Assembly (NCBI RefSeq): GCF_000474215.1
Contig: NZ_BAUC01000010.1
Location: forward strand, 1-64,000
Direction: 5' to 3'
DNA: 64,000 nucleotides
From: Edwardsiella hoshinae NBRC 105699 = ATCC 33379
Lineage (GTDB): Bacteria > Pseudomonadota > Gammaproteobacteria > Enterobacterales > Enterobacteriaceae
Below are positions 40,600 to 50,194 of this stretch, piece by piece. The number at the start of each line of letters is the position of its first letter. Within the stretch, counting starts at the first letter, position 1. The notes under the pieces were generated by a model. The model was not told the origin of the DNA, did no database searches, and saw nothing but the letters and a program-made list of their open reading frames with translations. The translations under genes and the position numbers were made by a program.

Positions 40600-41442
40600 A
40601 TGTTAAGTTACCGTCACAGTTTTCATGCTGGCAACCACGCCGACGTTCTCAAACACACCGTCCAGAGCCTAATCATCACGGCGCTCAAGGAGAAAGAGAA
40701 GCCGTTCTTGTATCTCGATACTCACGCTGGTGCCGGGCGTTACTTGCTCAGCGGCGAGCATGCCGAGAAGACCGGCGAGTACTTGGAGGGTATCGCCCGC
40801 CTGTGGCAACATGATGACCTGCCGGCGGAGCTGGAGCCCTATATGACGGCGGTACATCACTTCAACCGTAGCGGTCAGTTACGTTACTACCCCGGCTCGC
40901 CGCTGATCGCCCGCCAGTTGTTGCGCGAACAGGATCGGCTGCACCTGAGCGAGTTGCATCCCAGCGACTTTCCGCTGCTGCGCGCCGAGTTCCAGAAGGA
41001 TGAACGCGCCCGCGTGGTACGCGAAAACGGCTACCAGCAGTTGAAATCCCAACTGCCGCCGTTGTCACGACGTGGCTTGATCCTGATCGATCCGCCCTAT
41101 GAGCTGAAGAGCGACTATCAGGAGGTCGTAACAGGGATCCAAGAAGGCTATAAGCGCTTTGCAACCGGCACTTACGCCCTGTGGTATCCGGTGGTACTAC
41201 GCCAAAACATCAAACGTCTGGTACACGCCCTAGAGGAGACGGGTATCCGCCGTATTCTCCAGATCGAGTTAGCGGTACGCCCGGACAGCGATCAACGTGG
41301 CATGACCGCCTCTGGCATGATCGTCATCAATCCGCCATGGAAACTGGAGAGCCAAATGCGTGCCGTTCTGCCCTGGTTACACCAGGTATTAGTGCCAGAG
41401 GGAACCGGTCATACCAGCGTCAACTGGATCGTCCCGGAATAA
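40600..41442 (+). CDS. rlmJ: 23S rRNA (adenine(2030)-N6)-methyltransferase RlmJ
   Basis: 280 residues, beginning MLSYRHSFHAGNHADVLKHT as in the family. SAM-binding DTHAGAGRY and the catalytic LILIDPPYELKSDY (DPPY, about residue 164-167). It methylates A2030 of 23S rRNA. A good -10 (TATACT, 40500-40505) lies about 95 bp upstream. It is followed by gor, as in E. coli. Confidence 0.96.
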   Translation: MLSYRHSFHAGNHADVLKHTVQSLIITALKEKEKPFLYLDTHAGAGRYLLSGEHAEKTGEYLEGIARLWQHDDLPAELEPYMTAVHHFNRSGQLRYYPGSPLIARQLLREQDRLHLSELHPSDFPLLRAEFQKDERARVVRENGYQQLKSQLPPLSRRGLILIDPPYELKSDYQEVVTGIQEGYKRFATGTYALWYPVVLRQNIKRLVHALEETGIRRILQIELAVRPDSDQRGMTASGMIVINPPWKLESQMRAVLPWLHQVLVPEGTGHTSVNWIVPE

Positions 41443-41632
41443 CGGCGGCGCGTAACGTAGCGCACTGCCCCTATCCTCAGTACGGAATTTGTGCCTTGTC
41501 GACGGCAAGATTTTGCCGTCGCCCCGTCCCAGGCGTTACACTTCTCCACGAGCTTGCCATTCATCGCCCGCCCTCGGCGGCAGGACATGGCGAGGATGCA
41601 ATCCGATTCGTTGATAACGCAGGGACATCCCG

Positions 41633-42985
41633 ATGACTAAACATTATGACTATCTCGCCATTGGCGGCGGCAGCGGCGGCATCGCCTCCATCAATCGGGC
41701 AGCGATGTATGGCCGCAAGTGTGCGTTGATCGAAGCCAAAGCGCTCGGCGGCACCTGTGTCAATGTGGGCTGTGTGCCGAAGAAAGTAATGTGGCATGCC
41801 GCGCAGATTGCCGAGGCCATCAAGTTGTATGGGCCGGACTATGGCTTGGACGCCACGCTGAACCGCTTCGATTGGCAGCGTCTGATCGATAGCCGCAGCG
41901 CCTATATCGATCGTATTCATCAGTCCTATCAGCGCGGATTGAACAATAACAAGGTCGACGTCATTCAGGGATTCGCTACGTTCGTTGACGCTCACACCGT
42001 TGAGGTCAATGGTGAGCGCATCAGCGCCGACCATATTCTCATCGCCACCGGTGGACGTCCTCTGCGCCCGGCAATCCCAGGCGCGGAATATGGCATCGAT
42101 TCGGATGGCTTCTTCGCCCTTGAGGCCCTACCGCCGCGCGTCGCCATCGTCGGTGCCGGCTATATCGCCGTCGAGATCGCCGGGGTGCTCAACGCCTTAG
42201 GGAGCGAGACCCATCTGTTCGTGCGCAAACACGCTCCGTTGCGCAGTTTCGACAGCATGATCGTCGATACCCTAGTCGAAGTAATGAACAATGAAGGGCC
42301 GCAACTGCACACCCACAGCGTGCCGCAGTCCGTGGTGAAGAATGCCGATGGTAGCCTGACGCTGACGCTGGAGAACGGCCAACGCCAGACCGTCGACTGC
42401 CTGATCTGGGCCGTTGGCCGTGAACCGAATACCGACCGCCTCAACCTGGCGGCGGCCGGCGTAGCATGTGATGCGCGCGGTTATATCCCGGTAGACAAGT
42501 TCCAGAATACCAATGTCCCCGGCATCTATGCCGTCGGCGATAATACCGGAGCCGTCGAACTGACGCCGGTCGCCGTTGCCGCCGGGCGACGTCTCTCCGA
42601 GCGCCTATTCAACAACAAGCCGCAAGAGCATCTGGATTACAGCAACATTCCGACTGTGGTCTTCAGCCATCCCCCGATCGGCACCGTTGGCCTCACCGAA
42701 GCGCAGGCGCGCGCGCAATTCGGCGATGATCAAGTCAAGGTCTACACCTCCTCCTTCACCGCTATGTATACCGCCGTCACCCAGCATCGTCAGCCGTGTC
42801 GTATGAAGCTGGTCTGCCAAGGGGCGGAAGAAAAGATTGTGGGTATCCACGGCATCGGCTTCGGTATGGATGAGATGTTGCAGGGCTTCGCCGTCGCAGT
42901 GAAGATGGGCGCCAGCAAGCGTGACTTCGACAATACTGTCGCCATCCATCCGACGGCGGCGGAAGAGTTTGTCACCATGCGTTAA
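41633..42985 (+). CDS. gor: Glutathione reductase
   Basis: 450 residues, E. coli length. FAD-binding [14 protein letters not shown], the redox disulfide [18 protein letters not shown]-binding [17 protein letters not shown], and the C-terminal catalytic [13 protein letters not shown] cytosolic dimer that reduces glutathione disulfide with NADPH. It stands alone, with AGGGAC before the ATG. Confidence 0.97.
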   Translation: MTKHYDYLAIGGGSGGIASINRAAMYGRKCALIEAKALGGTCVNVGCVPKKVMWHAAQIAEAIKLYGPDYGLDATLNRFDWQRLIDSRSAYIDRIHQSYQRGLNNNKVDVIQGFATFVDAHTVEVNGERISADHILIATGGRPLRPAIPGAEYGIDSDGFFALEALPPRVAIVGAGYIAVEIAGVLNALGSETHLFVRKHAPLRSFDSMIVDTLVEVMNNEGPQLHTHSVPQSVVKNADGSLTLTLENGQRQTVDCLIWAVGREPNTDRLNLAAAGVACDARGYIPVDKFQNTNVPGIYAVGDNTGAVELTPVAVAAGRRLSERLFNNKPQEHLDYSNIPTVVFSHPPIGTVGLTEAQARAQFGDDQVKVYTSSFTAMYTAVTQHRQPCRMKLVCQGAEEKIVGIHGIGFGMDEMLQGFAVAVKMGASKRDFDNTVAIHPTAAEEFVTMR

Positions 42986-43070
42986 GCGACGCACTCAGGC
43001 TGGCATTACGTGCCGGTCTCGAGAGAATGCCACACGCCCTGCCCGCTACCGGCGGCAGGGCGTGTGGCCA

Positions 43071-44642
43071 TCAGGCACGCGGATGCGCCGTCGGTAGGGT
43101 AAACACCGCAACGGCCTGCGCCAACCTCGCCGCCTGCTCCTCCAACGAGGCGGCTGCACCGGCCGACTGCTGGACCAAGGCCGCGTTTTGTTGCGTAACC
43201 AGCTCCATCTCACTCACCGCTTGGCTAACCTGGGAAATCCCGAGACTCTGCTCATCGGACGCCGCCGCGATCTCGGTCATAATACCGTTAACCCGTTGCG
43301 CCGCCTCGACCACCGACTGCATGGTCGCACCGGCTTGAGCCACCTGGCGCGAGCCGGTATCGATACGCTGTACCGAATCCTCGATCAGTGTCCGGATCTC
43401 CCGTGCCGCCTGGGCGCTACGTTGCGCCAAATTGCGTACCTCTCCGGCCACCACGGCGAAGCCACGCCCCTGCTCCCCAGCCCGCGCCGCCTCGACGGCG
43501 GCATTTAACGCCAAGATATTAGTTTGGAAAGAGATCGAATCGATGACGCCAGTGATGTTCGCTATCTGACGCGAACTGCCAGCGATATCGTGCATCGTCG
43601 TCACCACCCGTGAAACCTCGCTGCCACCTTGGTTAGCCGTCTCCGAGGCGTTGTTCGCTAGCTGGCTGGCCTGACGCGCATTGTCAGCATTCTGGCGCAC
43701 CGTAGCCGTCAATTGCTCCATACTCGCGGCCGTTTCTTCCAATGACGCCGCCTGCTGTTCGGTACGCGTAGACAGATCGGCGTTGCCCGAGGTGATCTCA
43801 CCACTCCCCAGTAGCAGAGCCTCCACCCCTTCGCGAACCTGGCTGACAATCGCGATCAATGCTTGCTGCATGCTATTGACACTATTCGCCAACTGTCCCA
43901 ATTCATTGCTTCCTCCCTCCAGACGCACGGAGAGATCGCCCGCGCTCAGACGACGCAGATGCGCGTGTAACTGGGCCAACGGCTGGAGCAGAATACCTCG
44001 GGCCGCCACCGCAGTGCTGCCGATCAGCGCCAGTACCGCCAGCGCGATGGCCGCCAACATCCAGCACATCCGCTCGAAACTACGCTGGTTTTCATCGATT
44101 CCCCGTTGCAATAGCACCCGATTCTGCTCCCGCCATTGCGCGTAGCTCTGCGCCAAGGCATCCTGCGCCGCCTGCGTCTCTAGGTTGCCATAGGCCGGAT
44201 AATCGCCGGCGCGCAGATAACGCGAAGAGTCACGCAACAGGGTGTAGAGCGTACGGAAACGCTGCTCAACCGCTGTCGCCAGTGCCTCATCCTGTCCCGG
44301 CAGACGCGGCGCGGCACGATAATGGTCAAAATAGCGTGCGGCCTTATCCAACGAGGCATCGGCGGCATCCAGCAGTGGCCCGATCTCGGCCTGTACTACC
44401 CCGCCGTGTTGCTGCTTCAAATAGCGGATCGCGACGCGATTGATGGTCACCCGCGTCATCACCAGCGTCTGCCAGCCATCAGCCAGTTGCTCCTGTTGGT
44501 CGCTCAGCGCCCGTGACTGAGAAAAATTGTCGCGGTCTTGAGTAATTGCCGAATAAAACAACCCGCCCGAAACCCCCTGTAACAAGGTGAATACCGCCAA
44601 TAAAACGATGAGTCCTGTGATCACTCTAATGTTTTTAATCAT
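43071..44642 (-). CDS. Methyl-accepting chemotaxis protein
   Basis: 523 residues. Helix 1 at about 7-28, a four-helix-bundle periplasmic sensor (TarH-like) to about 190, helix 2 at 191-212, then HAMP and the long signalling coiled coil. The signalling tip is ITGVIDSISFQTNILALNAAVEAARAGEQGRGFAVVAGEVR; methylation helices flank it (TRTEQQAASLEETAASMEQL). It lacks the NWETF-type C-terminal pentapeptide that recruits CheR, so it is probably a low-abundance receptor aided by others. Ligand unknown. In E. coli there is no receptor gene after gor. Confidence 0.92.
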   Translation of the reverse strand: MIKNIRVITGLIVLLAVFTLLQGVSGGLFYSAITQDRDNFSQSRALSDQQEQLADGWQTLVMTRVTINRVAIRYLKQQHGGVVQAEIGPLLDAADASLDKAARYFDHYRAAPRLPGQDEALATAVEQRFRTLYTLLRDSSRYLRAGDYPAYGNLETQAAQDALAQSYAQWREQNRVLLQRGIDENQRSFERMCWMLAAIALAVLALIGSTAVAARGILLQPLAQLHAHLRRLSAGDLSVRLEGGSNELGQLANSVNSMQQALIAIVSQVREGVEALLLGSGEITSGNADLSTRTEQQAASLEETAASMEQLTATVRQNADNARQASQLANNASETANQGGSEVSRVVTTMHDIAGSSRQIANITGVIDSISFQTNILALNAAVEAARAGEQGRGFAVVAGEVRNLAQRSAQAAREIRTLIEDSVQRIDTGSRQVAQAGATMQSVVEAAQRVNGIMTEIAAASDEQSLGISQVSQAVSEMELVTQQNAALVQQSAGAAASLEEQAARLAQAVAVFTLPTAHPRA

Positions 44643-44778
44643 GCCAATATCCTGAATCCCTTTGATAGTGTGGAGCTACCCAGGGGATATCGGCATCAAC
44701 GGGGATAAATTCACGACGCCTATCACAAAACAGACTTATTAATTTATCTTTTTATGCAAGTGCGGCGCAGCGGCGAAA

Positions 44779-44808
44779 AAAAACCAATAAAAACCAATAA
44801 AAACCAAT
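44779..44808. repeat. 10-bp tandem repeat (AAAAACCAAT x3)
   Basis: Three perfect tandem copies in the AT-rich gap upstream of the chemoreceptor gene and downstream of the exported-protein gene. Possible site of length variation; no function assigned. Confidence 0.9.
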
Positions 44809-44934
44809 ATAACTGCCGACAAAATTATACTTCATGCATGTTCTTTAACAAGAAAATCAAATAATTATGCTGAAAATATTGAATTTTATCCATTAAAACA
44901 ATTTTGTGACTAACAGCACAGAATAGTAGCCTCG

Positions 44935-45318
44935 CTAGTCATCGGGAATAAAGCAGTCACGCGCTAGTGCTTCCGCCGTCGCATTTAACCGCGTCACGCG
45001 GATCACCCGGTCATAATCAGCGGGAAATCCCTCTGTCCCTTTTCCTTCATCTATGCCATAGAAATCGACATAGACGCGTGGATAAGCACGCATATACTGT
45101 TGTCGTTGATGCGCCATCAGGCGCTCGGCTGCCTGCAATTGCCCTCCCTTATCATAGAGCCAGGCATCGCGCCCGCCGCCACAAGGAATGAACGCACTCA
45201 CCTCGAAACCCGCACTATAGATGCCGCGGAAACGTTGCTCCGCTCCCTCAGCATGACTGCCTAACAGCAAAATGATGCTCAACAACACGCCCTTACTCAC
45301 CCTTCTCACACCGTGCAT
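44935..45318 (-). CDS. Small exported protein of unknown function
   Basis: 127 residues from CAT 45316-45318 (MHGVRRVSKGVLLSIILLLG). This start has a G-rich ribosome site (GGGGGG) six bases away and gives a clear Sec signal peptide, with cleavage near SHA-EGA. The mature part begins with a GIYSAGFEVSAFIPCGGGRDAW segment that I have the impression recurs in other enterobacterial hypothetical proteins, and has two cysteines that could form a disulfide. I do not recognise a characterised family. Genes either side (chemoreceptor, ddlA) give no hint. Confidence 0.7.
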   Translation of the reverse strand: MHGVRRVSKGVLLSIILLLGSHAEGAEQRFRGIYSAGFEVSAFIPCGGGRDAWLYDKGGQLQAAERLMAHQRQQYMRAYPRVYVDFYGIDEGKGTEGFPADYDRVIRVTRLNATAEALARDCFIPDD

Positions 45319-45562
45319 ACATTCCCCCCCTTCTTCGATCGTGCCTGCACCCACACTGGAATACGCCACGATACCCCCTACCGCCTTAACCACGACGCAA
45401 TAGAAACGGGATCAATCGCCGAGTTAACCCACGCATCGCCTAGCACAATCCCTTCAGGAAGCCGCTATTTTGTGGGATAAACGTGACAAAGGGTTGGCGT
45501 TTATCCGGTTCAGCGATATGGTAAAACCTCTTTTATTTTTGGTTAGTTATTCGGATTGAGTC

Positions 45563-46669
45563 ATGGCAAAAATTCGCGTTGGCATCGTGTTCGGCGGTAA
45601 ATCCTGCGAGCACGAGGTTTCTCTTCAATCGGCAAAAAATATCGTCGCCGCGATCGATCACACTCGTTTTGAGGTGATGTTGATCGGCATCGACAAACAG
45701 GGCTACTGGTATCGCTGTCCGGATCATGGCTATCTCAACCATGAGCATGATCCGCAACACATCACCTTGAATCAAGCCAGCGCACATCGTCTAGCTGTGC
45801 TGCCCGGAGCCCAAGATGGGCAGTTGATCGACACGGTGACCGGTGAGCGTTTGCCTTCGCTGGATGTCATCTTCCCCATCGTGCACGGCACACAAGGCGA
45901 AGATGGTTGTCTGCAAGGCATGTTGAAGATACTGAACTTGCCCTTTGTCGGTTCCGATATCATCGGCTCCGCCGCCTGCATGGATAAGGACATCTGTAAG
46001 CGCCTGCTGCGCGACGCGGGGCTACCCATCACCCCATTTATCACCCTGACTCGTGATACCCAGAATGACTACGACTATGCGACACTGAGCCGTCAACTCG
46101 GCTCAACGCTGTTCGTCAAGCCAGCCAATCAGGGCTCTTCTGTCGGCGTCAGCAAGGTACGTAACGCCGAGGAGTACGCCCGTGCCATCGCCGAAGCATT
46201 ACGCTTTGACCATAAGGTGATCGTTGAACTCGCTGTCGTTGGCCGTGAAATCGAGTGCGCTATCCTCGGCAATGAGGCGGCACAGGCGAGCGTTTGCGGC
46301 GAAATCATCCTGCACAGCGACTTCTATAGCTACGATAGCAAGTACATCAGCGCGCAGGGTGCGCAGGTCGTTGTCCCGGCGCAGATGACACCGGAGAACA
46401 GCGACCGCGTCCGGCACATCGCCCTCCAGGCATTCCAGGCGCTCGAATGCCGTGGTCTGGCCCGCGTCGATGTCTTCCTGACGGCAGAAGGTGAGGTTAT
46501 TATCAATGAAATCAATACATTGCCAGGATTCACCAATATCAGCATGTATCCTAAGCTGTGGCAGGCCTGTGGCATCGATTATCCGACGCTAATCACCCGC
46601 CTGATTGAGCTGGCATTAGCGCGTCACCATCAGGACCGCCAGCTATGTCAGAGCGCGGAACAACACTAA
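45563..46669 (+). CDS. ddlA: D-alanine--D-alanine ligase A
   Basis: 368 residues, DdlA type (longer than DdlB). Start MAKIRVGIVFGGKSCEHEVSL with the Ddl N-terminal signature. ATP-grasp segments: LFVKPANQGSSVGVSKV, EVIINEINTLPGFTNISMYPKL. The YD loop and omega-loop region include FYSYDSKYI. It joins two D-alanines for the peptidoglycan stem peptide. It is followed by a terminator shared with the convergent regulator gene. Confidence 0.95.
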   Translation: MAKIRVGIVFGGKSCEHEVSLQSAKNIVAAIDHTRFEVMLIGIDKQGYWYRCPDHGYLNHEHDPQHITLNQASAHRLAVLPGAQDGQLIDTVTGERLPSLDVIFPIVHGTQGEDGCLQGMLKILNLPFVGSDIIGSAACMDKDICKRLLRDAGLPITPFITLTRDTQNDYDYATLSRQLGSTLFVKPANQGSSVGVSKVRNAEEYARAIAEALRFDHKVIVELAVVGREIECAILGNEAAQASVCGEIILHSDFYSYDSKYISAQGAQVVVPAQMTPENSDRVRHIALQAFQALECRGLARVDVFLTAEGEVIINEINTLPGFTNISMYPKLWQACGIDYPTLITRLIELALARHHQDRQLCQSAEQH

Positions 46670-46699
46670 CGCCGCTTCTCTGACTCATCTGAGCGATAC

Positions 46700-46727
46700 A
46701 GAGCCTGTTACGCAGGCTCTTCTGTTA
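46700..46727 (+). terminator. ddlA terminator
   Basis: AGAGCCTG / CAGGCTCT (8 bp) around TTACG, then TCTGTT. It lies between convergent ddlA and the LuxR-type gene. Confidence 0.75.
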
Positions 46728-47348
46728 TGAAATATCGTGAATAAAACTCAGGAAGTCGCTCTTACGCAACAATGATAGCTTGTCGCGAAATTGCCGAATC
46801 TTACTGTATACCGACTTATCCGCGGTATGTAGCTTAGCCGCGATGCACTTGACTCGTACGCCACTCATTATATTGTCCAAGATGGTGAAGGTCTCTTCAC
46901 TCACCCGCCCCGGGCCATTCGACGACATAAAGGTATGTTTGACCTGTGGGGTAATAAAACGCCGACCGCTGAGGATCTGATGGATAGCCTGCTCCGTCTC
47001 CAATAACGAGGCTTTCTTATGAATAAAGCTGGCATTTTCAATTACACGAAGGAAATTCAGAATATGTGCCGGTTGATGCGCCGTCCAGAACACGACGCGA
47101 TAGCAGGAGGAAAGTGGAGTCAAGGCACGAACAAGATGAAACAGCGGGTGGGTAAGATGATTCAGGTCGATGAACAACATCTGTTCTCGGGTATCGTCCA
47201 ATATTGCTCCCTGCCCGCACGGTGCCACACGCGCCAACAGCGCACAGACCCCTGAAATAAACATCTGATCATCAGAAAGCACATAGATCGCTGTGCGATC
47301 GGTATTAATCATGAATGACTCTGATAACCACGCAGATAGTGAATCCAT
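46725..47348 (-). CDS. LuxR/FixJ-type transcriptional regulator
   Basis: 207 residues if started at 47348 (MDSLSAWLSESFMINTD); a start at 47312 (MINTDRTAIYVLSDD) or 47387 is possible, as no Shine-Dalgarno sequence decides. The N-terminal half looks like a receiver fold without the usual aspartates in order (IYVLSDDQMFISGVCALL, MLFIDLNHL). The C-terminus is a GerE-type helix-turn-helix (VSEETFTILDNIMSGVRVKCIAAKLHTADKSVYSKIRQFRDKL) of the BglJ/FimZ/RcsA-like group. Targets unknown. Codon composition is less GC-rich than in flanking core genes, so it may be an acquired gene. Confidence 0.78.
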   Translation of the reverse strand: MDSLSAWLSESFMINTDRTAIYVLSDDQMFISGVCALLARVAPCGQGAILDDTREQMLFIDLNHLTHPLFHLVRALTPLSSCYRVVFWTAHQPAHILNFLRVIENASFIHKKASLLETEQAIHQILSGRRFITPQVKHTFMSSNGPGRVSEETFTILDNIMSGVRVKCIAAKLHTADKSVYSKIRQFRDKLSLLRKSDFLSFIHDIS

Positions 47349-47855
47349 TTTGTTATCCCTGTCGATGCCAGGATGACCTTGTGCCATATCCGTCCCAAGG
47401 CTCCCACCTCAGAACACCTGGTAAAAAACAATTCACGGGCATATAGGGATCGTATCAATGTGCCCTCGCCAGCGACACATCCCTATCATCTTACCCGCCA
47501 CAGCTATAGCGTTTAACCACATATTATTTTGCTATTTAAAATCAGCCGTAGGCATCACAACAACTCTCTCTGCCGTAAATACACTTTGCATAAAGTGAAA
47601 TGTTGCTGGCTGTTGTAGAGAAAAATCGACAGATAACAATAGATAAAGTCATAGCAAGATTCAGCATATCGTATGGAGTGTAGCAGATGGCGAGTTAATC
47701 ATCTGCTTTCCGCTGTCGCCGACTTCTGTGATAAGACACACAGAAAGAATTATCTGATCTCGCTAGCGCGCATCGCAATTTTTCTTGAAATAAAAAACGC
47801 CGAAGTACATTCGGCGTTAAAAAAGTATCCGTAGTTTTCCCCAATGTGGTTCAAC
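47349..47855. other. Intergenic region between LuxR-type and LysR-type genes
   Basis: About 500 bp, AT-rich. It carries the terminator of the LysR gene at 47788-47818. The promoter of the LuxR-type gene should lie near 47400-47500. No RNA gene or operator was recognised. Confidence 0.55.
47788..47818 (-). terminator. LysR gene terminator (bidirectional hairpin)
   Basis: AACGCCGAA / TTCGGCGTT stem (47796-47818) around GTACA, with T-runs on both strands (TTTTTT on the minus side). It lies 38 bp after the LysR stop. Confidence 0.88.
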
Positions 47856-48749
47856 TTAGTCAGCGGCGCCCTGTCGTAGAATAGATATCAGCTCAAGAAT
47901 ACTCGTATCGGTGCTGCGGCTTTTATGATAATGCGCATATACTGTACCGCGCGATTTACGCTGCGGATGATCTAATATTTGCAACGGTACCATGCGAGCA
48001 AACTCATGAGCGAACTGCTTACCACAAACCAAGACATAATCCGTGGTCGCTGCCATCATCATCAAGTTCAACAGCGAAGAGCTAGAGTAAATCGGCGCCT
48101 TACGATGGGGATTGAGTACCTCATCATCCTCGAACAATGATGGCCACATCGTTAGACTCAGATACTCCTCTTGCGCCAGTTGTTCACTACTAAATCCTGG
48201 CGCCATGCGTGGATGATCGATACGGCATACCACAACCGGACGAACATCGAGCACCGGGACATTGGTAATCATCCAATCGGCATATTTTTGCGGCGTAAAA
48301 CTAAGATCGATTTTACGCGAACGCAGTCGGCTGATATCTCGCGTTAAGTCACCATCATGCGTTTCCGTCATCAATGCAACGCTATCGAACGGATAGTGAT
48401 GACGACGCAACAAACTGGTTAGGTAAAACTCTAGCAGCGGCGACATACTCAACTTTAATCGCGTCTGACGGCGATCGTCTTGATGAATCCCATTGGTCAG
48501 ATTCGCGGCATTCTGAATATTATTTAAAGCCTGCGCTAAATTAGGGGTGATATTGTAGGCTAACGCGGTGGGCTCTAGCCCTTGTTTCGTCCTGATAAAT
48601 AGCGGATCGTTAAATGCATCGCGCATCTTTTTCAATGCTCGGCTAATCGACGCGGTTGAGCTATCCAATAACTCTGCTGCTAGGGTCACACTACGCGTAT
48701 CCATCACGGTCAGAAAAGTCCGTATCACACTTACATCGACATCAAGCAT
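47856..48749 (-). CDS. LysR-family transcriptional regulator
   Basis: 297 residues. N-terminal winged helix VIRTFLTVMDTRSVTLAAELLDSSTASISRALKKMRDAFNDPLFIRTKQGLEPT, the classical LysR arrangement, then a type 2 periplasmic-binding-like effector domain. Most similar in style to the LeuO/NodD-like branch (PLFIRT, dual-lobe effector with FTPQKYADW). Target and ligand unknown. It is divergent from cdh, across 273 bp, and less GC-rich than the core genes. Confidence 0.88.
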   Translation of the reverse strand: MLDVDVSVIRTFLTVMDTRSVTLAAELLDSSTASISRALKKMRDAFNDPLFIRTKQGLEPTALAYNITPNLAQALNNIQNAANLTNGIHQDDRRQTRLKLSMSPLLEFYLTSLLRRHHYPFDSVALMTETHDGDLTRDISRLRSRKIDLSFTPQKYADWMITNVPVLDVRPVVVCRIDHPRMAPGFSSEQLAQEEYLSLTMWPSLFEDDEVLNPHRKAPIYSSSSLLNLMMMAATTDYVLVCGKQFAHEFARMVPLQILDHPQRKSRGTVYAHYHKSRSTDTSILELISILRQGAAD

Positions 48750-49022
48750 ATTTTTACCTTTCGTTGTCGCCGCTAGGGAACGCGTATAATTCGAGCGCTC
48801 ATTGTAAATTCAAGCTATTTTTTATGCAAATATCAGCTTAATGATAAATTGATGCTATTTTAAATACATTGTCATCTGTATGATACAGAGTAAAAAATAA
48901 AGAGAATAATGGCTACGGCATCACATAAATAGCTTTATGCACGGTCTGAGTCCTGCGGAAATGATGGGCCAAAGTGCGTCTCTCCCTTCTTTTCATCCGT
49001 TGCCACCACGCGAGGAGTCTGC

Positions 49023-49229
49023 ATGTCCATACGTCGCCGGTATCACTGTGCGCTCATTCTCTTCATCGTCGTGCTCCCGTTGGCTGGCGTACTCATACTA
49101 CTCTATCGTCCGCAAAGCGATGCGCTGTGGCGCATCGTCAGCCAGCAGTGCTTACCGCATCAACGCACTACGGGCGTAGCCACTCCCTGCGTCCGTCTGA
49201 ATCCACAGCAAGGTTATCTACTACTGAAG
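49023..49229 (+). pseudogene. cdh: cdh 5' fragment (CDP-diacylglycerol pyrophosphatase, split by the satellite)
   Basis: The frame opens MSIRRRYHCALILFIVVLPL, a membrane anchor, then WRIVSQQCLPHQ...PCVRLNPQQGYLLLK, the start of Cdh. At codon 69 (AAG, 49227-49229) homology stops and the reading frame runs into the inserted element, ending at 49301 after 23 foreign codons. The remaining 188 codons lie at 59750-60316 in the same frame; joined they give 257 residues against 251 in E. coli. Cdh hydrolyses CDP-diacylglycerol to phosphatidate and CMP in the inner membrane. As it stands the gene should be inactive. Confidence 0.92.
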
Positions 49230-49237
49230 TATCGCAA
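49219..49237. repeat. attL of the satellite
   Basis: TACTACTGAAG (49219-49229), one base difference, then ATCGCAA (49231-49237), matching attR at 59739-59757. Left of it is cdh sequence; right of it the codons no longer encode Cdh, so exchange took place within or at the end of the 11-bp core. Confidence 0.85.
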
Positions 49238-49290
49238 TCCGTCTTGTATTTCATTGATTTTTATTGTTTTTACTTTTTTTGACGTTAAAA

Positions 49291-49316
49291 CGTATAACTA
49301 AACGTATAACCAAAAC
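49291..49316 (+). repeat. Left arm-type integrase site (26-bp repeat)
   Basis: CGTATAACTAAACGTATA followed by ACCAAAAC. The same 26 bp recur in the same orientation at 59592-59617 with two differences. Inside it CGTATA is repeated. Such arm sites near both ends are expected for the second DNA-binding domain of a tyrosine integrase. Confidence 0.75.
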
Positions 49317-49362
49317 GAAAAGTCATCATGTGAGCGGCTCTTCACACCAAGGGATAATACAA

Positions 49363-49686
49363 ATGAACATAGCAATGCTGATAAAATCGCCTAAAAAATG
49401 GCGCATGACTGCCCGAAAGGAAGCGATCCTGAATCTCTATGCACCGAGGAATTGCTTACGGGTTATTCGTGAGATTGGCGAGCCTCCCTTTAGTCTTACC
49501 GACATCATACGGCTTGTTTGCGGGAGCGAACCAGACAATAGCCAGCGTTACCGCCTATTGCGGTACTCGTTCCGCCAAACACTAGAACGGATGGTTGATG
49601 ATGGCTTGTTAGAGCGGCACGTTATAGCCCACCGTAAAGACGTTCGCTACGGCTTATCTAGCTATGTGCACCTCAATTCGTACTAG
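49363..49686 (+). CDS. Small basic protein of the satellite, probable winged-helix fold
   Basis: 107 residues from ATG 49363 (MNIAMLIKSPKKWRMTARKE); the longer frame from 49264 runs back through the arm sites and is not used. The pattern SQRYRLLRYSFRQTLERMVDDGLLERHV looks like helix-turn-helix plus wing, as in small DNA-binding regulators. No named family recognised. It is the leftmost gene of the element and reads inward. It could be cargo or an accessory regulator. Confidence 0.6.
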   Translation: MNIAMLIKSPKKWRMTARKEAILNLYAPRNCLRVIREIGEPPFSLTDIIRLVCGSEPDNSQRYRLLRYSFRQTLERMVDDGLLERHVIAHRKDVRYGLSSYVHLNSY

Positions 49687-50194
49687 GGCTGAAAAGCCAG
49701 CCAGAGGGGAGGGGCGGGTTAAATCTCTGTGGCCTATGCCTGTCAGGACTGCCCGCCTCATCGAATTTTTATGGCCGCGAAAAATGAAATTTAATTTGGA
49801 ACCTCATACCTCCCTTTAGGTTTTGCACTCCCCCGTTTTGGTGAGCTCAAGGTTTGCGCTACTCAAATTTGGGAAGCGCAAAATTTGTGCATTGATTCCC
49901 CAAGGCGGGGGAATCAAACCTTTAGCGCTGGTGGCTGTGGCTGTGTATTGATTTGCCAAAACTGGCACAACAAAACCTCATGAGCTGGAAGCCTCGCTAT
50001 TCGGGAGCCTCACCAATCGGGGGGCTCACCAAATTTAGGGAAAGAGGGACAAATGCTCACCCCCTATGCAGGCCTGTAATCTCAGGAGCAGTATCACCTA
50101 GCGCCCACCGTTTGACGATGATCTAGCATTTTAGCGTGTGGCTGGTGGATGCGATGATATTCGCATCGGTCAACGTTCGCGGCGTTCGCCTTAA
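49687..50194. other. Gene-free region with hairpins A-E
   Basis: 508 bp with no credible gene. Hairpins: A 49827-49847, B 49856-49879, C 49892-49917 (perfect 10-bp stem), D 49949-49973, E 50005-50027. Each has different arms but a loop of the CAAAAC/GTTTTG type (C and E vary), and all but E are flanked by GGTTTT/AAAACC-type sequence. At 50064-50125 lies an arm of a 62-bp inverted repeat coding a vestigial SSB tail. Confidence 0.75.
50064..50125 (+). repeat. 62-bp inverted-repeat arm with vestigial ssb tail (left copy)
   Basis: It pairs with 52006-52067 over 62 bp at 55 identities in opposite orientation. Read on the plus strand, 50102-50134 codes RPPFDDDLAF then a stop, resembling the acidic SSB C-terminus. 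A stop codon just upstream in frame shows it is a relic. Confidence 0.75.

Noticed and set aside
44935..45393. Longer start for the small exported protein
   Set aside because: The start at 45318 has a better ribosome site and begins a typical signal peptide.
49827..50027. CRISPR array or integron attC sites
   Set aside because: The hairpins have no identical repeats, no regular spacing, no cas or integron integrase genes, and do not follow the attC R and L box pattern.
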